64,000 nt of DNA from Hirsutella rhossiliensis (taxonomy: Eukaryota > Ascomycota > Sordariomycetes > Hypocreales > Ophiocordycipitaceae). The position numbers were made by a program, and so were the translations under genes. The DNA is taken from the NCBI RefSeq assembly GCF_020360975.1, contig NW_025408680.1, positions 868,001 to 932,000 of the forward strand. The letters are read 5' to 3'. The notes below the pieces were generated by a model. That model did no database searches. It had not been told where the DNA came from and saw nothing but the letters and a program-made list of their open reading frames with translations. Positions 23,711 through 34,900 of this stretch are shown here, in pieces. How positions within the stretch are numbered: the stretch's first letter is position 1; every line of letters begins with the position of its first letter.

Positions 23711-24340
23711 CGCGGCGGCTAATAGCGGAGAGTATAGCGGGGGCGGTAGCGGCGCGGGTAGTAAAGTTAACGGCCGAGAAGCTAGGAAGCGGGTAGCGCG
23801 GAGCAGCGGTAGGCGCGACTAAGGCGGCGGGGGTAGTAGGTAGGGTAGTAGGCAAGGTAAGGGCGCGATTAATAAAGTTATCGATCTTAGTAGAAAAGTA
23901 AGATAAGGTAAGGGAGGATATATTAAATTATTTAAATAACTAATAGGGGTATAAGTTAGCTTATATATAAGTAGTAGTATATAGCTAAGCGCTAAGAGAC
24001 TTATAGTTATAGTTATAGCTACTACTATTAATAATAATAATAATAGTATAGTTAAAAGGAAAGAGTAATAAGGGCGCGCTAATAAGTTATTTACCTCTTA
24101 GCTACGCGCTAAGGTATAGGATTAATATTATAAGGGACCGCTTATAGAAAGAGGGGCGGGGACTTTATATAAAGGTATTTACCTTTAGTATAGGTCTAGG
24201 TATTAGCCTAGACCTTAGCTAATAGCGTTATAAGGTAAGGTAGGCTATATATATAAACGCGTATTTAGTAGTAGTAAGCGTAGCGTATAGTTAGATCTTA
24301 TATAGCTTATTATTATAATATAATAAAAGGTACCTATAGT

Positions 24341-24758
24341 ATAACCCTTTACTTACCTTATAATATAAATAAGGAGGTAGTATAAATACTATTAGACTTT
24401 ACTACCTATTTAATTAATATATATAGTTTTAGGTTAATACTTTTAACTAGCTTAAAAGATACTTTTATTATAATAAAGAAAGATACTACCTTAATAGGTA
24501 TATAGTATACTCTTAGGACTATAAGATTATATTTATAATATATAAAGTAGTAAATAAAACTCTTTACCTTAAAAGAAAAGATAATAAAAATATAATTCCT
24601 TTAGTACTTATTAATAGGTTCTCTTGAAAAAATATATATATTTAAAGGCTTATTATATACTAAGTAGATATATAGCTAGACTCCTTTATATTACTACTTA
24701 TAAAATAAGTTAAAGCTATAGTTATACTATTATATTTAAATTAAGCTATTAGTAAAAG
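24341..24758 (+). mobile_element. AT-rich 5' flank of Copia-2, probably start of Gypsy family D
   Basis: Very AT-rich RIPed sequence with no readable domain. Copia-2 is inserted at its right edge, and the sequence resumes at 30931. By position it could be the LTR or leader of the family D Gypsy, but no second LTR was found to prove it. Confidence 0.35.
24754..24758. repeat. Target-site duplication of Copia-2 (left)
   Basis: AAAAG before the 5' LTR, repeated at 30931-30935 after the 3' LTR. Confidence 0.85.
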
Positions 24759-24959
24759 TGTAGGAATGTATCTATCTAGTGGTGTGACCAACCATGGTTG
24801 GCACGTGACCCGTACGGTCACGTGTGCGGCTGAGGGCAGCGTGCCCCCTTTCTCCACGCTGGCCTCTGCCTCCTTAGATAGAGAATCAAGACGAATACAA
24901 CATCACAGGTTAACCTAGTACCGTCTCATTGCAGCAGCTGCCGCAGGTGCCTACCCACA
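24759..24959 (+). repeat. 5' LTR of Copia-2
   Basis: 201 bp from TGTAGGAATG to CTACCCACA. It contains a 14-bp perfect palindrome CCAACCATGGTTGG (24788-24801) followed at once by CACGTGACC (24802-24810) and GGTCACGTG (24816-24824) as an inverted repeat with a 5-base loop. Confidence 0.95.
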
Positions 24960-25404
24960 CTGATCAGTGACCGGCCCACGCCCGTCACAGACAGCTAAGT
25001 AGAAGAGACAAATTCCTCAACCTTCGAAGGTGCTATAGTCCGCGTCACTTTACTGTGGCCCTGAGTAGCGCTCAGAAGAAGGTTATTTGTGCTAAGAACA
25101 AGGAATCTCCCGCTGGTTTGCCCAGCCGCGCGAGAGTCCTTCCAACTGTTGATTACGATCGCCCGCTAGTTTGCCTAGCCGTGAGCACCGGAATCGACAG
25201 GCGACCACATCGCAAACAACTAGTAAGAACGTTCGACCCTTGACGTTAAGTAGCAAGATCCCCGTCAGTTCAGTCTGGCCGCGAACGACCTACTTAGTAC
25301 GCGACGCTCGACCTCCTATTAGCGACAACTCGTATACGAAGAGACCAATACGAACCCCACATCGTCTCATTCATTTGATCACGATAGCCCCGACCGCCCG
25401 AGCT

Positions 25405-27060
25405 ATGTCCCCAGAAGCCCAGCTCGAAGAAATATGCGACCAGATGCAGGCACTAGACATCCAAGCATCCGCATTCCGACAAATTAATATCGACCTTTGG
25501 GACAACGATATCACACACGACGAAAAGGACAAGATCGCAGTAACGACATATGTGGCAAAGTTCATATTCATCGTTCAATCTGGCAGTGATCAAGGATACG
25601 ACCTCCTTGGTTACTTCCAACAGCATTTTGAAGAATGGACCGAAGACACATGGGACCGCGCCCCGAATGAATACAAGAGAGCCCTCAGGAAACTACTAAG
25701 GAAAAGAGGTATCTACACAGGTTCACAAAGGGGAAATTCGCAACACAATTTCTCATATTACAAACTATCGAGAACCCACAAACCTGGCCAGAGCAGGAGT
25801 TTACGGAGATGGTGTTTGATGAGAGGACTGCTGCCTTCAGGAGGCAGACAGCATTACTAGGATCAAATGCTTCCACTAATCCCCATCCGTCTCAACCTCC
25901 TTCACCATCAGTTACGCCCTTAGCAGCACCTCATCAAGGTCTTAACGAACCACAACCTATTAAGACCCTAACGAGCCCTCCTAACGCACCTACTCCTGCT
26001 CCGACTATCCAAGATAAACCTGCTCCGACCTCTCTTACTATTCATCCGACTTCCTACCGCTTCCAGAACCCCGATCTCGTCCAACCCGTCACCAACCCCA
26101 TCCCCGAACACTTATCCGGCCCTGCAACCTTTGGAGAATACATGAAACTCCCCCCGGATAACATCCCGAACGCTATCGTCGATAGCGACATCCAGCAGAA
26201 GTTTATGAAGACCTGGAACAAAGATCGGAACTACACAGGAGAGCCGTACGATCTCCTTGATGATAAGCTCCGCCTCTTCTTAAGCAACTGCTCTCATATC
26301 CAAGTGAAACCGTCACAATTTCACGCACTCTTTCCCGGATCCTTGATGGAAGAGCCCAAAGATTCTATCTTGATAAGATCACATGGGCTACGACGTTCCG
26401 ACAAGCGTATGATATCTTCAAACAACACTTTGACACGGAAGTCAACCATGTCCACTACCATACTGACTGGACAACAATAACCTTTAACTCCATCCGTGCC
26501 CAAGATGCTTCGAAGACCCCACGAAGTGCTTCAAACCCTCTTTGATAAGCTTCAGCTCTGCCAACGAGCCCTTGGCAGGAGTACGGAGGAGACCTTCTAC
26601 TGCGTACAACGCTTATGAAAGCATGCCGTGGAGTACCCGAACTCCAATACGCTCTTTTCAAACCCGCCGATAACGTCGAGCACCTTCTTGCAGATCTTCG
26701 TGCATCCGTTGAAACCCATCTTGCCCTCATAACAACTTCTCAATTTCCCTTGACTTTGCTGGATCATTCGATCATAACGATCCACGCCATCAGTACTACC
26801 TCGACCGTCGATACAATAACAACCGCTCTCGAGGCAGATACGGATATTCAGGTCAACGACCCAGCCGCGGATACGGACAAAGCTACAACCGTGAAACTAC
26901 CGGCCTCAAAGCCGTAGTAACTACAATCCTAGCTACAATAACCGCAACTGGACAAAGAAGTGTTTTGTTTGTGGACAAGAAGGCTGTTGGTCAACTAAAC
27001 ACTCTACGGATGAACGACAAAGGCCAAGGACCAACATATCACTCAATGCCACTTCATAGG
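25405..27060 (+). pseudogene. Copia-2 gag, frameshifted
   Basis: The start is set at ATG 25405 (MSPEAQLEEICDQMQAL) by alignment with Copia-1 gag; the frame is open further upstream, so an earlier start cannot be excluded. It shares with Copia-1 the segments FQQHFEEWTEDTWDR, RKLLRKRGIYTG, TIHPTSYRFQ and YDLLDDKLR. The zinc knuckle near 26955-27005 is again C-X2-C-X4-C-W-S-X2-H. Frame changes lie near 25740, 26370, 26500-26620 and 26730. Confidence 0.8.
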
Positions 27061-27112
27061 TGTACAACTCACGGACATCGGAGGCTATATTCTAGACTAC
27101 GAAGGTCATGAG

Positions 27113-30100
27113 ATGAGCAGCTTTGATGACACTGAAGATACATGGGAAGAACATGACAATAGCACCAACGATCACCCGGAACAATGGCAAGCAAGCCAAA
27201 TGCTCTGTCAACAGGCATTCAATCATTTGATCACAGGAGAAGACGTCTATCAGACGGATCAAACCGTTGTTCCAGCCTCGCAATTTATTATTGAAGATCG
27301 CTATTCAAGGGATAGATTCCAAGGTATCATGATCGACACAGGTGCAGCAACATTCTCCACAGCAGGATATTCTCAGTACATCGCCCTACAACGAGAAGAT
27401 CCTTCTGTAGCTCTCGACAGCTCTACATCCGGCCAGGCCTCCATCAAATTTGGCAACGGCGACACGATTAACTCCTTGGCACAGTTGCCTAAAACACCCC
27501 TCGGAAGGATCACGTTCCACATCCTTCAAACCCCAACTCCCTTTTTGCTCTGCCTTGCTGATATGGATCGACTTGGTATCTATTTCAATAACATCACAGA
27601 TACCATCAATTGTAGTAATCATTGTACTAATCGCCCTACCAGCATCCCAGTCATCCGCAAATGGGGACATCCTGGTTCTTCCTTACGAAAGATGAAGAGT
27701 CTATCTCGTTTCTTACGGAAACAGAGATTCGTACACTTCACCGACGCTTTGGACACCCAGCAGTCCCTAGGCTCCATCACCTCTTGAAGCAAGCCGGGCA
27801 CAGTGACGTCTCGATAGACACATTAGAGACTATCTCTAAGTTCTGTCACCACTGTCAAATGCACTCACAAGCCCCACGCCGCTTCAAGTTCACCCTTAAC
27901 GATGATCAAGAATTCAACTACGAAATCATCGTTGATGTGATGCACCTAGGAACACCACAACGCCCTGTTCTACACGTTGTGGACTCAGCTACTGCTTTCC
28001 AAGGAGCCAGATTTTTACCGTCAATGTCAGCTAAAGATACATGGAGACCCTCCGGACCCTCTGGATCGACACGTATCTTGGACCTCCTGATACCCTCCGT
28101 CACGATGCAGGAACTAACTTTGCTTCTCTCGAATTCCGGAACGAAGCAAAGATTATGGGGATCAAATGCTCTCAAGTACCTGTTGAGACGCATTGGTCCA
28201 TTGGAAAGATTGAACGCTATCACGCACCCTCCGACGCGCCTTTAACATCCTCCATGCTGAGATTGGCCACACCACTTCCGCCGAAACAGTCCTTCAAATG
28301 GCTGTTAAAGCAATCAATGATACGGCAGGACCTGACGGTCTTGTGCCTACGTTGCTTGTTTTCGGCGCATACCCTCGCGTATCTACAGACTCGCCCCTTC
28401 CGCTTCCACCCTCAAAAGATCGGAAGCTATGCAGAAAGCGATGAAAATGCTCCGCCAACTCTCGGCAGAAAGACGAGTTAAGGATGCCCTCCATGCACGC
28501 AACGGCCCGAGCACGACAGAAGTGCTATCCCTCCCGCTGCAAAGTGAAGTTCGCGTTTGAGGAGAAAGACGGTTGGCAAGGACCCTTCAAGATTGCATCG
28601 ATTGATAGCCATAACATCACCATTGACACAGTCAACGGCCCCAAGTCTTTCGATCGACCCTTGTACAACCGTATCTGCGTGATGATACCACTCTTTCCGA
28701 CCCTACACACGACACAGACCCTCAGGCATTCGTTCAGATCTTAATGAACAACCGGCTCAAGACCCGTTAAGACCCTAACGGACCTGCCTGCCGACCCGAA
28801 CCCCGCCCCCGCAAGAGGACGCCCACCAGGATCAAAGAACAAGCCAAAGGATTTGATCATGATGGCCCAAGCCGTAGACCAGAGCTTCTTGACCCAAAAG
28901 GAGGAAGATGCACAAGCTCTTTCCCTCAAGCTACGGTCTGATGGCATAATCACCTCTCCTGGTGACCCTTCGAAGAATCCGATAACAAAGAGATTACTGA
29001 CCTCGTTGGCGCGGTGTATTCCAATTTGAACGATACGATCAAATGACTCATGGAAACTATAGAATCTTTCGCTCTCGAATGGTTCGTGAAGTCAAAGGAA
29101 TCAACACTAAGCCCTACGAAAAGTCTCGACTTGTTATTCAAGGACATAACGACTTTGAGAAGACCACCCTCCTGACGCAATCTCCGACAATTCAACGCGT
29201 TAGCCAGAGACTCATCCTCGCTATTGCCCCGGACTTCTTCAAAACTACGGCATAACCCTCTCCTCCGTGATATCACTCAGGCATACCCGCAATCCCAGAC
29301 CAAGCTTTCCCGGACCATTCTTACGTATTTGCCCACGGAACTACAAGGCAAATACCCTAACGGAACAATTATTCGTGTTATTAAGCCCCTGTACGGTATC
29401 GCAGAAGCCGGAGTCCATTGGTTCCGCACATATCAGCAGCATCACCTCGAAAAGCTGGATATGTCTACCTCCACCTATGACTCCTGCCTACTGATTTCGA
29501 ATACTGGCCCTGACACGCTCGGTATTGTTGGAATGCAAACTGATGACACCTCATCCTTGGAACGAACAACTTTTCTACCCGTGAAGAAGAAGAGCTACAA
29601 AAGGCAGAATTTCGTTCCAAGCCCAAGACTGACATCACATACGGAACAACGGTTGACTTTAATGGTGCAAGACTGACGTTGCTGAATAATAACCCCCTTA
29701 AGAAAGGATCCCTTTACTTCAACAGAAGGGACAAGCAGCAAAATGACCACCATTGACCCTAAAGCAATTGATCGTCACCAGCGCTACGTTGAGGAACGAG
29801 CGCGAGCCTCATACATTGCTTCAATTGCTCAACCGGAAGCTTCTTTCGATGTTTCAGTCGCCGCCCAAGTACAGACCCTGAGGATAAAGATTACGCAATT
29901 TTGAACAAGCGACTGCAATGGCAAATGGATCACCAACTACGTGGCCTCACGTACAAACCAATTGATCTAGCTACTGCAAAGCTGATGGTTTTCACCGATG
30001 GTTCTTTCGCAAACAACAAGGACTTATCCTCCCAACTAGGATTCGTCATTACCCTCGTTAACGAGACAAACCACAAAGAAAAACAGTTCGAGATTAGTGG

Positions 30101-30516
30101 TAACATCGTACACTGGAGTTCAACAAAGTGCAAACGTGTTACCCGTAGCGTCCTAGCATCAGAGATCTACGGTATGGCCAACGGATTCGACATAGGCATC
30201 TCCCTTGCGATGACTATGAAGATAATTACGGAACGACTCAACCTTCCTCCTATCCCTCTCATCGTCTGTACGGATTCGTACTCTCTACGAATGCCTAGTC
30301 AAGCTCGGTACGACGAAGGAAAAACGATTGATGATTGATATCATGGCCCTTCGCCAGTCATACGAGAAGAGAGAGATAACAGATATTCGTTGGATCAACG
30401 GCGCAGACAACCCAGCAGATGCAATGACGAAAGCATCACCAAACCGAGCCCTGGAACGCTTCATCGATACCAATAGTCTGACAATTCGAGTCGAAGGATA
30501 CGTACAACGTTCCTAA
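27113..30516 (+). pseudogene. Copia-2 pol (protease, integrase, RT, RNase H), frameshifted
   Basis: The protease motif MIDTGA is at about 27330-27350. The integrase zinc region at 27736-27870 has LHRRFGHP and FCHHCQMH; the core follows through 28480. An AT-hook, ARGRPPGSKNKPK, is at 28811-28849. RT at about 29050-29570 has DITQAYPQ, KPLYGIAEAG and GMQTDDT. RNase H at 29975-30480 has FTDGSFAN, ASEIYG, CTDSYSL and INGADNPADAMTK. Frame breaks occur near 27660, 28030, 28230, 28400, 28550, 28970, 29250, 29570, 29700-29900 and 30290. The final stop is at 30514-30516. Confidence 0.85.
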
Positions 30517-30730
30517 CCGCTCCTTATACCTATGATCAAATGATTGCTCCTATCAGGAAGACCCTTCACTTCTTCCCAGATATCTACAGCTAAGAACAAG
30601 ACGTCGGACCCACTTTTTGGCAATAATGACACACCCCTCACGGCACATTCCTTCACGGCCTTAACGCTACTATCCTTTAGACCCGTTCAAGGTGTTGCTG
30701 TGCTTCTCACAGCAAAAGAAGAGTTGCCTG

Positions 30731-30930
30731 TGTAGGAATGTATCTATCTAGTGGTGTGACCAACCATGGTTGGCACGTGACCCGTACGGTCACGTGTGCG
30801 GCTGAGGGCAGCGTGCCCCCTTTCTCCACGCTGGCCTCTGCCTCCTTAGATAGAGAATCAAGACGAATACAACATCAGGTTAACCCTAGTACCGTCTCAT
30901 TGCAGCAGCTGCCGCAGGTGCCTACCCACA
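30731..30930 (+). repeat. 3' LTR of Copia-2
   Basis: 200 bp. Relative to the 5' LTR it lacks two bases in the ATCACAGG stretch and has one extra C in TTAACCCTAG. The palindromes recur at 30760-30773 and 30774-30796. It is followed by AAAAG, the right target-site duplication. Confidence 0.95.
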
Positions 30931-33900
30931 AAAAGAGAATTTAGTTTCTTAAACTAGTTTTAAAGATATAAAAGCCTATATAAGTAAATGCTAAGGAATT
31001 TAAAAGTAAGTAATATAAGAAAAGAAGTAAGAAGGATATTAATTATTATAATTATAAATAATATATAATAAAGTAATATATATAATTAAATAATCTATAT
31101 AACTATAATAAAGATTAATACTTATAAGGGAAAAAGATAAAGAGTTTAAGAGGATATAAAGGAAATTAAGATAATAAGAATAGTAAAAACTAGCTAAAAG
31201 ATTATTCTTATATACTATAGATATAAAGTAGATCTAAATAAGAAGTTTAATAAACTTATAAATAAAATTATTAAAGAGATTATATATAAAAGAATCCTAA
31301 TCCCTTAAAATTACTTAATTAAGTTTATTCCTTAACTAAGTAAGAGACTTAGTATAAGATATATAAATATAGCCTAAGGTATAGAAAATACTAAATTCTA
31401 GACCTTTAAGAAAGTAAAGAGTAATATAAGACCTTATAAAGCTATAATAATAGTTATAAAAGTAGCTAAAGATAATATAAAGAGTATTTTACTTCTTTTT
31501 AAATATTTATAAGGAAAACTTATAGTAGCTTTAGTATAAGTTAAAGAATAAGATATAGAATACTAAGTTAAACTAGTTAAGCTTACTTACCTTACTTATA
31601 AAGAATTAGATTATAAGTACCTTAAAGTTTAATAAGTATTAAAGGAAGTTAGGTTTATAACTAATATAATTAGTATAATATAACTAGCTTAAAGACTACT
31701 TAATTAGTAAACTCTAAAGGTAATAAGACTAAGGAAAGATAGGTTTATTATATAAGAAGTAGTACTTTTAATAGGATACTAAGAGATAACTTTAAAGGAC
31801 CTTATAGTAGTTCTTATAATATATATAAATACGGTCCTTATACCTTTTTACTTACTTAAGTATATATAAGACCTACCTTATATCTAAGTATAGCTTAGTA
31901 GTTAGAACGCTAAAGTTCTAAGCGCCTTAATCGATACTAGGTTTAAAAGAAACCTTATTACTAAAAGATATATAAATATATATAGGCTTAAAATCCTATT
32001 AATAAGAGTATTAATAGTAGTATATACTAGGTCTCTTATAAATATAGTTAGGGAGGTAAAAACTAATCTTTATATAAGTATAGCCTAGATATTAATCTAT
32101 CTTTATATTACGCTAGATAAAGTCTTAGTCCCCTTTATCCTAGGTATACTATTTATTAAAGCTATATATATATTATTTAATTAATCCTTAAGGAACGGCG
32201 ATATATAGGTTAAATATTAAATCGGTACTATCTAAGTAGTTACCTTAGTAGTAAGAGCTATTAAATAAAAGCTTTTAAATAAAGTTAATATAGTAAAATC
32301 CCTTTAAGCTATAACCTTAATAGTTAATAAAGATATATATAAAAGACTAAAGCTTAAGGAGACTATATAGGAAATAGCTACGTAGCTCCTAGAATCTTTT
32401 TAGGCTTTAGTAATAAAAGTTAAAGAAGATAACCTAAGAGCTACTTAATAATTATAGAGAAACCCTTTTTTAAATACCTTAATAGCTAAGATTCTCTTAC
32501 TAAGAGGTAAGATCCTTAGTTATAAAAGGGGCGCTAACTAAGTCCTTAGATTAGCCTATACTAGTATAAATAAGCCCTTAATAGTATTAGTATAATAGTA
32601 ATTAATTATAAATAAAGGAGATAAAGTAATTTTAGCTATTAGATTTAAAAAAGTAAAAGAGATTATTAAAGTTATAGTTATAAAGGCTATAAGAGAATTT
32701 AAGAAAATATTATTAAAGCTAAAAAGAAGTTTAAAAAGATTTAAAAGGTTAAAGTTAAGATAAAGAGGAAATAACCTATTAAATTATATAATCTAAAAGT
32801 TAATACTTTCTTTTAAAGAAAAGTTAATAAGATTAAACCTATTAATAATACTTTATTAAATAGCTCGATACTAAGAGGGGACCCTAGCTAAAAGAAAACT
32901 AAATAAAATTCCGTTAAAGATAAGATATAGCTTAGACCTTACTTAGAATACTTAATAGGAAAATTCTTAAGTATATAAAAAGGAAAGCGGCTAATATAAG
33001 AGAGACTTAAAGTAATTTATAAATAATTTAAGGGCTTTTTTATAAAGGTAGAAATCCGGATCTTTAATAGTATTTTATTTAATAAGAAAGTAGCGTTATC
33101 TTAAGACTTTATAGAAAGAGGTAAAGTCGACCTAGCTATAGCCCTCTTATAGGTTATTAAGATAATAAAATATAAGGCGTAGTAAGTAGCCTTAATTTTA
33201 ATCTTAAAAGTAATAAAGTAGAAAGTTATCGATATCCTTAAAATTAAACTAGAAATAGGAGTCCTTAAAGAAAGGTATAAGCCTTATAAGAACCCCTTTT
33301 TCCTTATAATAAAGAAAGATAAAGGGCTATACTTAATTAATTCCGTTATATATATATATACTATTATAATAAGAGATATAAACCTACTACTAAATATAAA
33401 TAGGTGTAGCGACTACTTCTTAATATATAAAATCCTTTCCCTCTTAAACTTTTTTTAAGCTATAATTAAATCCCTTTAAATATTAAAAGCTATAATTTAA
33501 TAATATTCGTAATACCTATTAGCCTCTTATATATATATATACTCCCTTAAAGGGCTATAAACTTAGTTAGCTAATTTATAAGGATAATATAAAGAATTTT
33601 ATAAGACCTTATACTAAATATTTATAGAAATTTTCTTAATAATATAGGCGTTAAAGAAATTATAATAGGAGCTATAACTAAATTTATACTCTTTATTATT
33701 TATAGGTATAGCGTAATACTATATACTATAAATAATAAAGGGCTTAAAATAAAGAAAGACTTTAAGTATATCTTAGAGAATATAAGCATTAAAGTTATTT
33801 AAACTTTAGTATATAATCTAAAAGTAAACGTAGTAGTAAAATAAGGATACTAAAGGTTAATAATAATACTTATAAAAATAGTAAAGAAAAAGGGTAAGTA

Positions 33901-34900
33901 GATTAAATACCTTAACTAAGTAATCCTTATAAACTAAATAGTAGTTAAAGAGTCTTATAGTATATTAGCTTTCTACCTACTATATAGATAAGAGCCGGTA
34001 CTACCTTTTAAGGTAGAATACCTAACTTAGTAACTAATTAACTAAGATAAAGTAAAGATAAGAGAAGAATTATTTAAAGTATATATATAAGTCTTAAAAA
34101 GGAAAGAAAAAGATATAAAAGAAGCTAAGAAAAAAGTAATAAGATATTAAAATCGGTTAGTAAAGAGAATAGATAAAGCTAATAAGTATATAATAAAGAA
34201 AGAGAGCTTATAACTTAAAGACTTTATCTTACTATTTAATATAAGGTAATTAAATAATTTAAGGAAGTAAGCTAAGTATTAAATAAGATAGAACGGTCCC
34301 TTTTAAGTAGTATCGCTCTTAGAGTAGTTTAAGGTATATAAGATTAAGACTTTAAATAAAATTATACTTAATAAAATAATCTTAAGAGAGTATTTAAAGA
34401 AGTTTAAAAATAATAAAGAAGGTTAATAGTACTTTATTAAGGATAACTAACTACTATAGGATAAGATTACTTTTAATAAGATAAGGAAGGAAGAAATAAT
34501 AAATAAAGTAAATAATTTACTACTCTTATTAAGTAGAAAAGCCTTAGATTAAATAGTACTATAGTTATAATAACTTCTTAATAAAGCTTAAAAGGATTAA
34601 AGCTAAAAAGAGGAAGAAGAGTAATTATAGATACCTAAGAAAGGCCTAAGGTATACGATTAATATTTATTTATTATAGCTTAGTAAAGTAAAAAAGGATC
34701 TTTATATAAAAGCTTTAAAGATATTAATTTAATAAGAAAAGGAAGGAGTAAAAAAAAGGAGCTAAGAAAGAAAAGGTAGTAAAAAAAGAATCTATAACTA
34801 TTATAAGAAGCAAGCTAAAACCTAACTAGTAACTAAGGCACCGTCTAACTATTTAATTAAAGGATAACTATAGTAGCTAAGATATTTTATCTTTTTAAAT
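30931..34900 (+). pseudogene. Gypsy family D gag-pol, heavily RIPed
   Basis: AT-rich gag-pol remains on the + strand. A protease-like segment near 31910-31960 reads LIDTRFKRNLI. Reverse transcriptase is at about 33225-33560: it reads GVLKERYKPYKNPFFLI, KKDKG and INSV, then TIIIRDINLLLN and ILSLLNFF, which line up with the Ty3/Gypsy RT blocks of fungal elements. Downstream parts to about 34900 are Lys/Glu-rich and cannot be assigned to domains with confidence. RIP here has also removed most CpG, so it looks more heavily or longer mutated than family A. No LTR pair was identified. Confidence 0.55.

Larger units (their letters stand above)
23000..23940 (-). pseudogene. Antisense ORF of Gypsy family C
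   Basis: This is the counterpart of the antisense frames at 4469-5394 and 62625-63531, in an element of a different family. In minus-strand order: an N-terminal part with SLTLSYFSTKIDNFI near 23920-23880, a Pro/Ala/Thr-rich stretch, a run of Asn from a (TTA)n repeat (23671-23710), then AYKVTPLIL (near 23450), LTATAAAYYNLRFLKR and LIPK (23375-23300), and a C-terminal LEGRIRALKA followed by (KEED)n at 23035-23085. The YYNLR block matches family A with mostly synonymous differences. The frame shifts in the GCC-rich stretch near 23170-23200. Function unknown. Confidence 0.5.
22785..24340 (+). mobile_element. Gypsy family C, 3' region and probable 3' LTR, right fragment
   Basis: This continues the family C element interrupted at 8495. 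It matches the layout of family A: a GC-rich segment with an antisense frame (about 23000-23940), then non-coding sequence, then a segment at about 24165-24340 that ends with the TTATATAGCTTATTA block also found in family A LTRs and is probably the 3' LTR. It is RIPed. LTR borders cannot be set exactly because no second family C LTR is in the window. Confidence 0.6.
24759..30930 (+). mobile_element. Ty1/Copia element Copia-2, young, un-RIPed
   Basis: A complete Copia element of 6172 bp with LTRs of 201 and 200 bp and the 5-bp target-site duplication AAAAG. Its proteins are clearly homologous to Copia-1 throughout, but the LTRs differ in sequence, so it is a separate family of the same lineage. 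The LTRs differ from each other only by a 2-base and a 1-base indel. There is no sign of RIP, although the flanks are heavily RIPed. Coding frames are broken by many small indels. Confidence 0.95.

Noticed and set aside
23595..23855. Small protein with an Asn run
   Set aside because: The Asn run comes from a (TTA)n microsatellite, and the frame is part of the family C antisense ORF.
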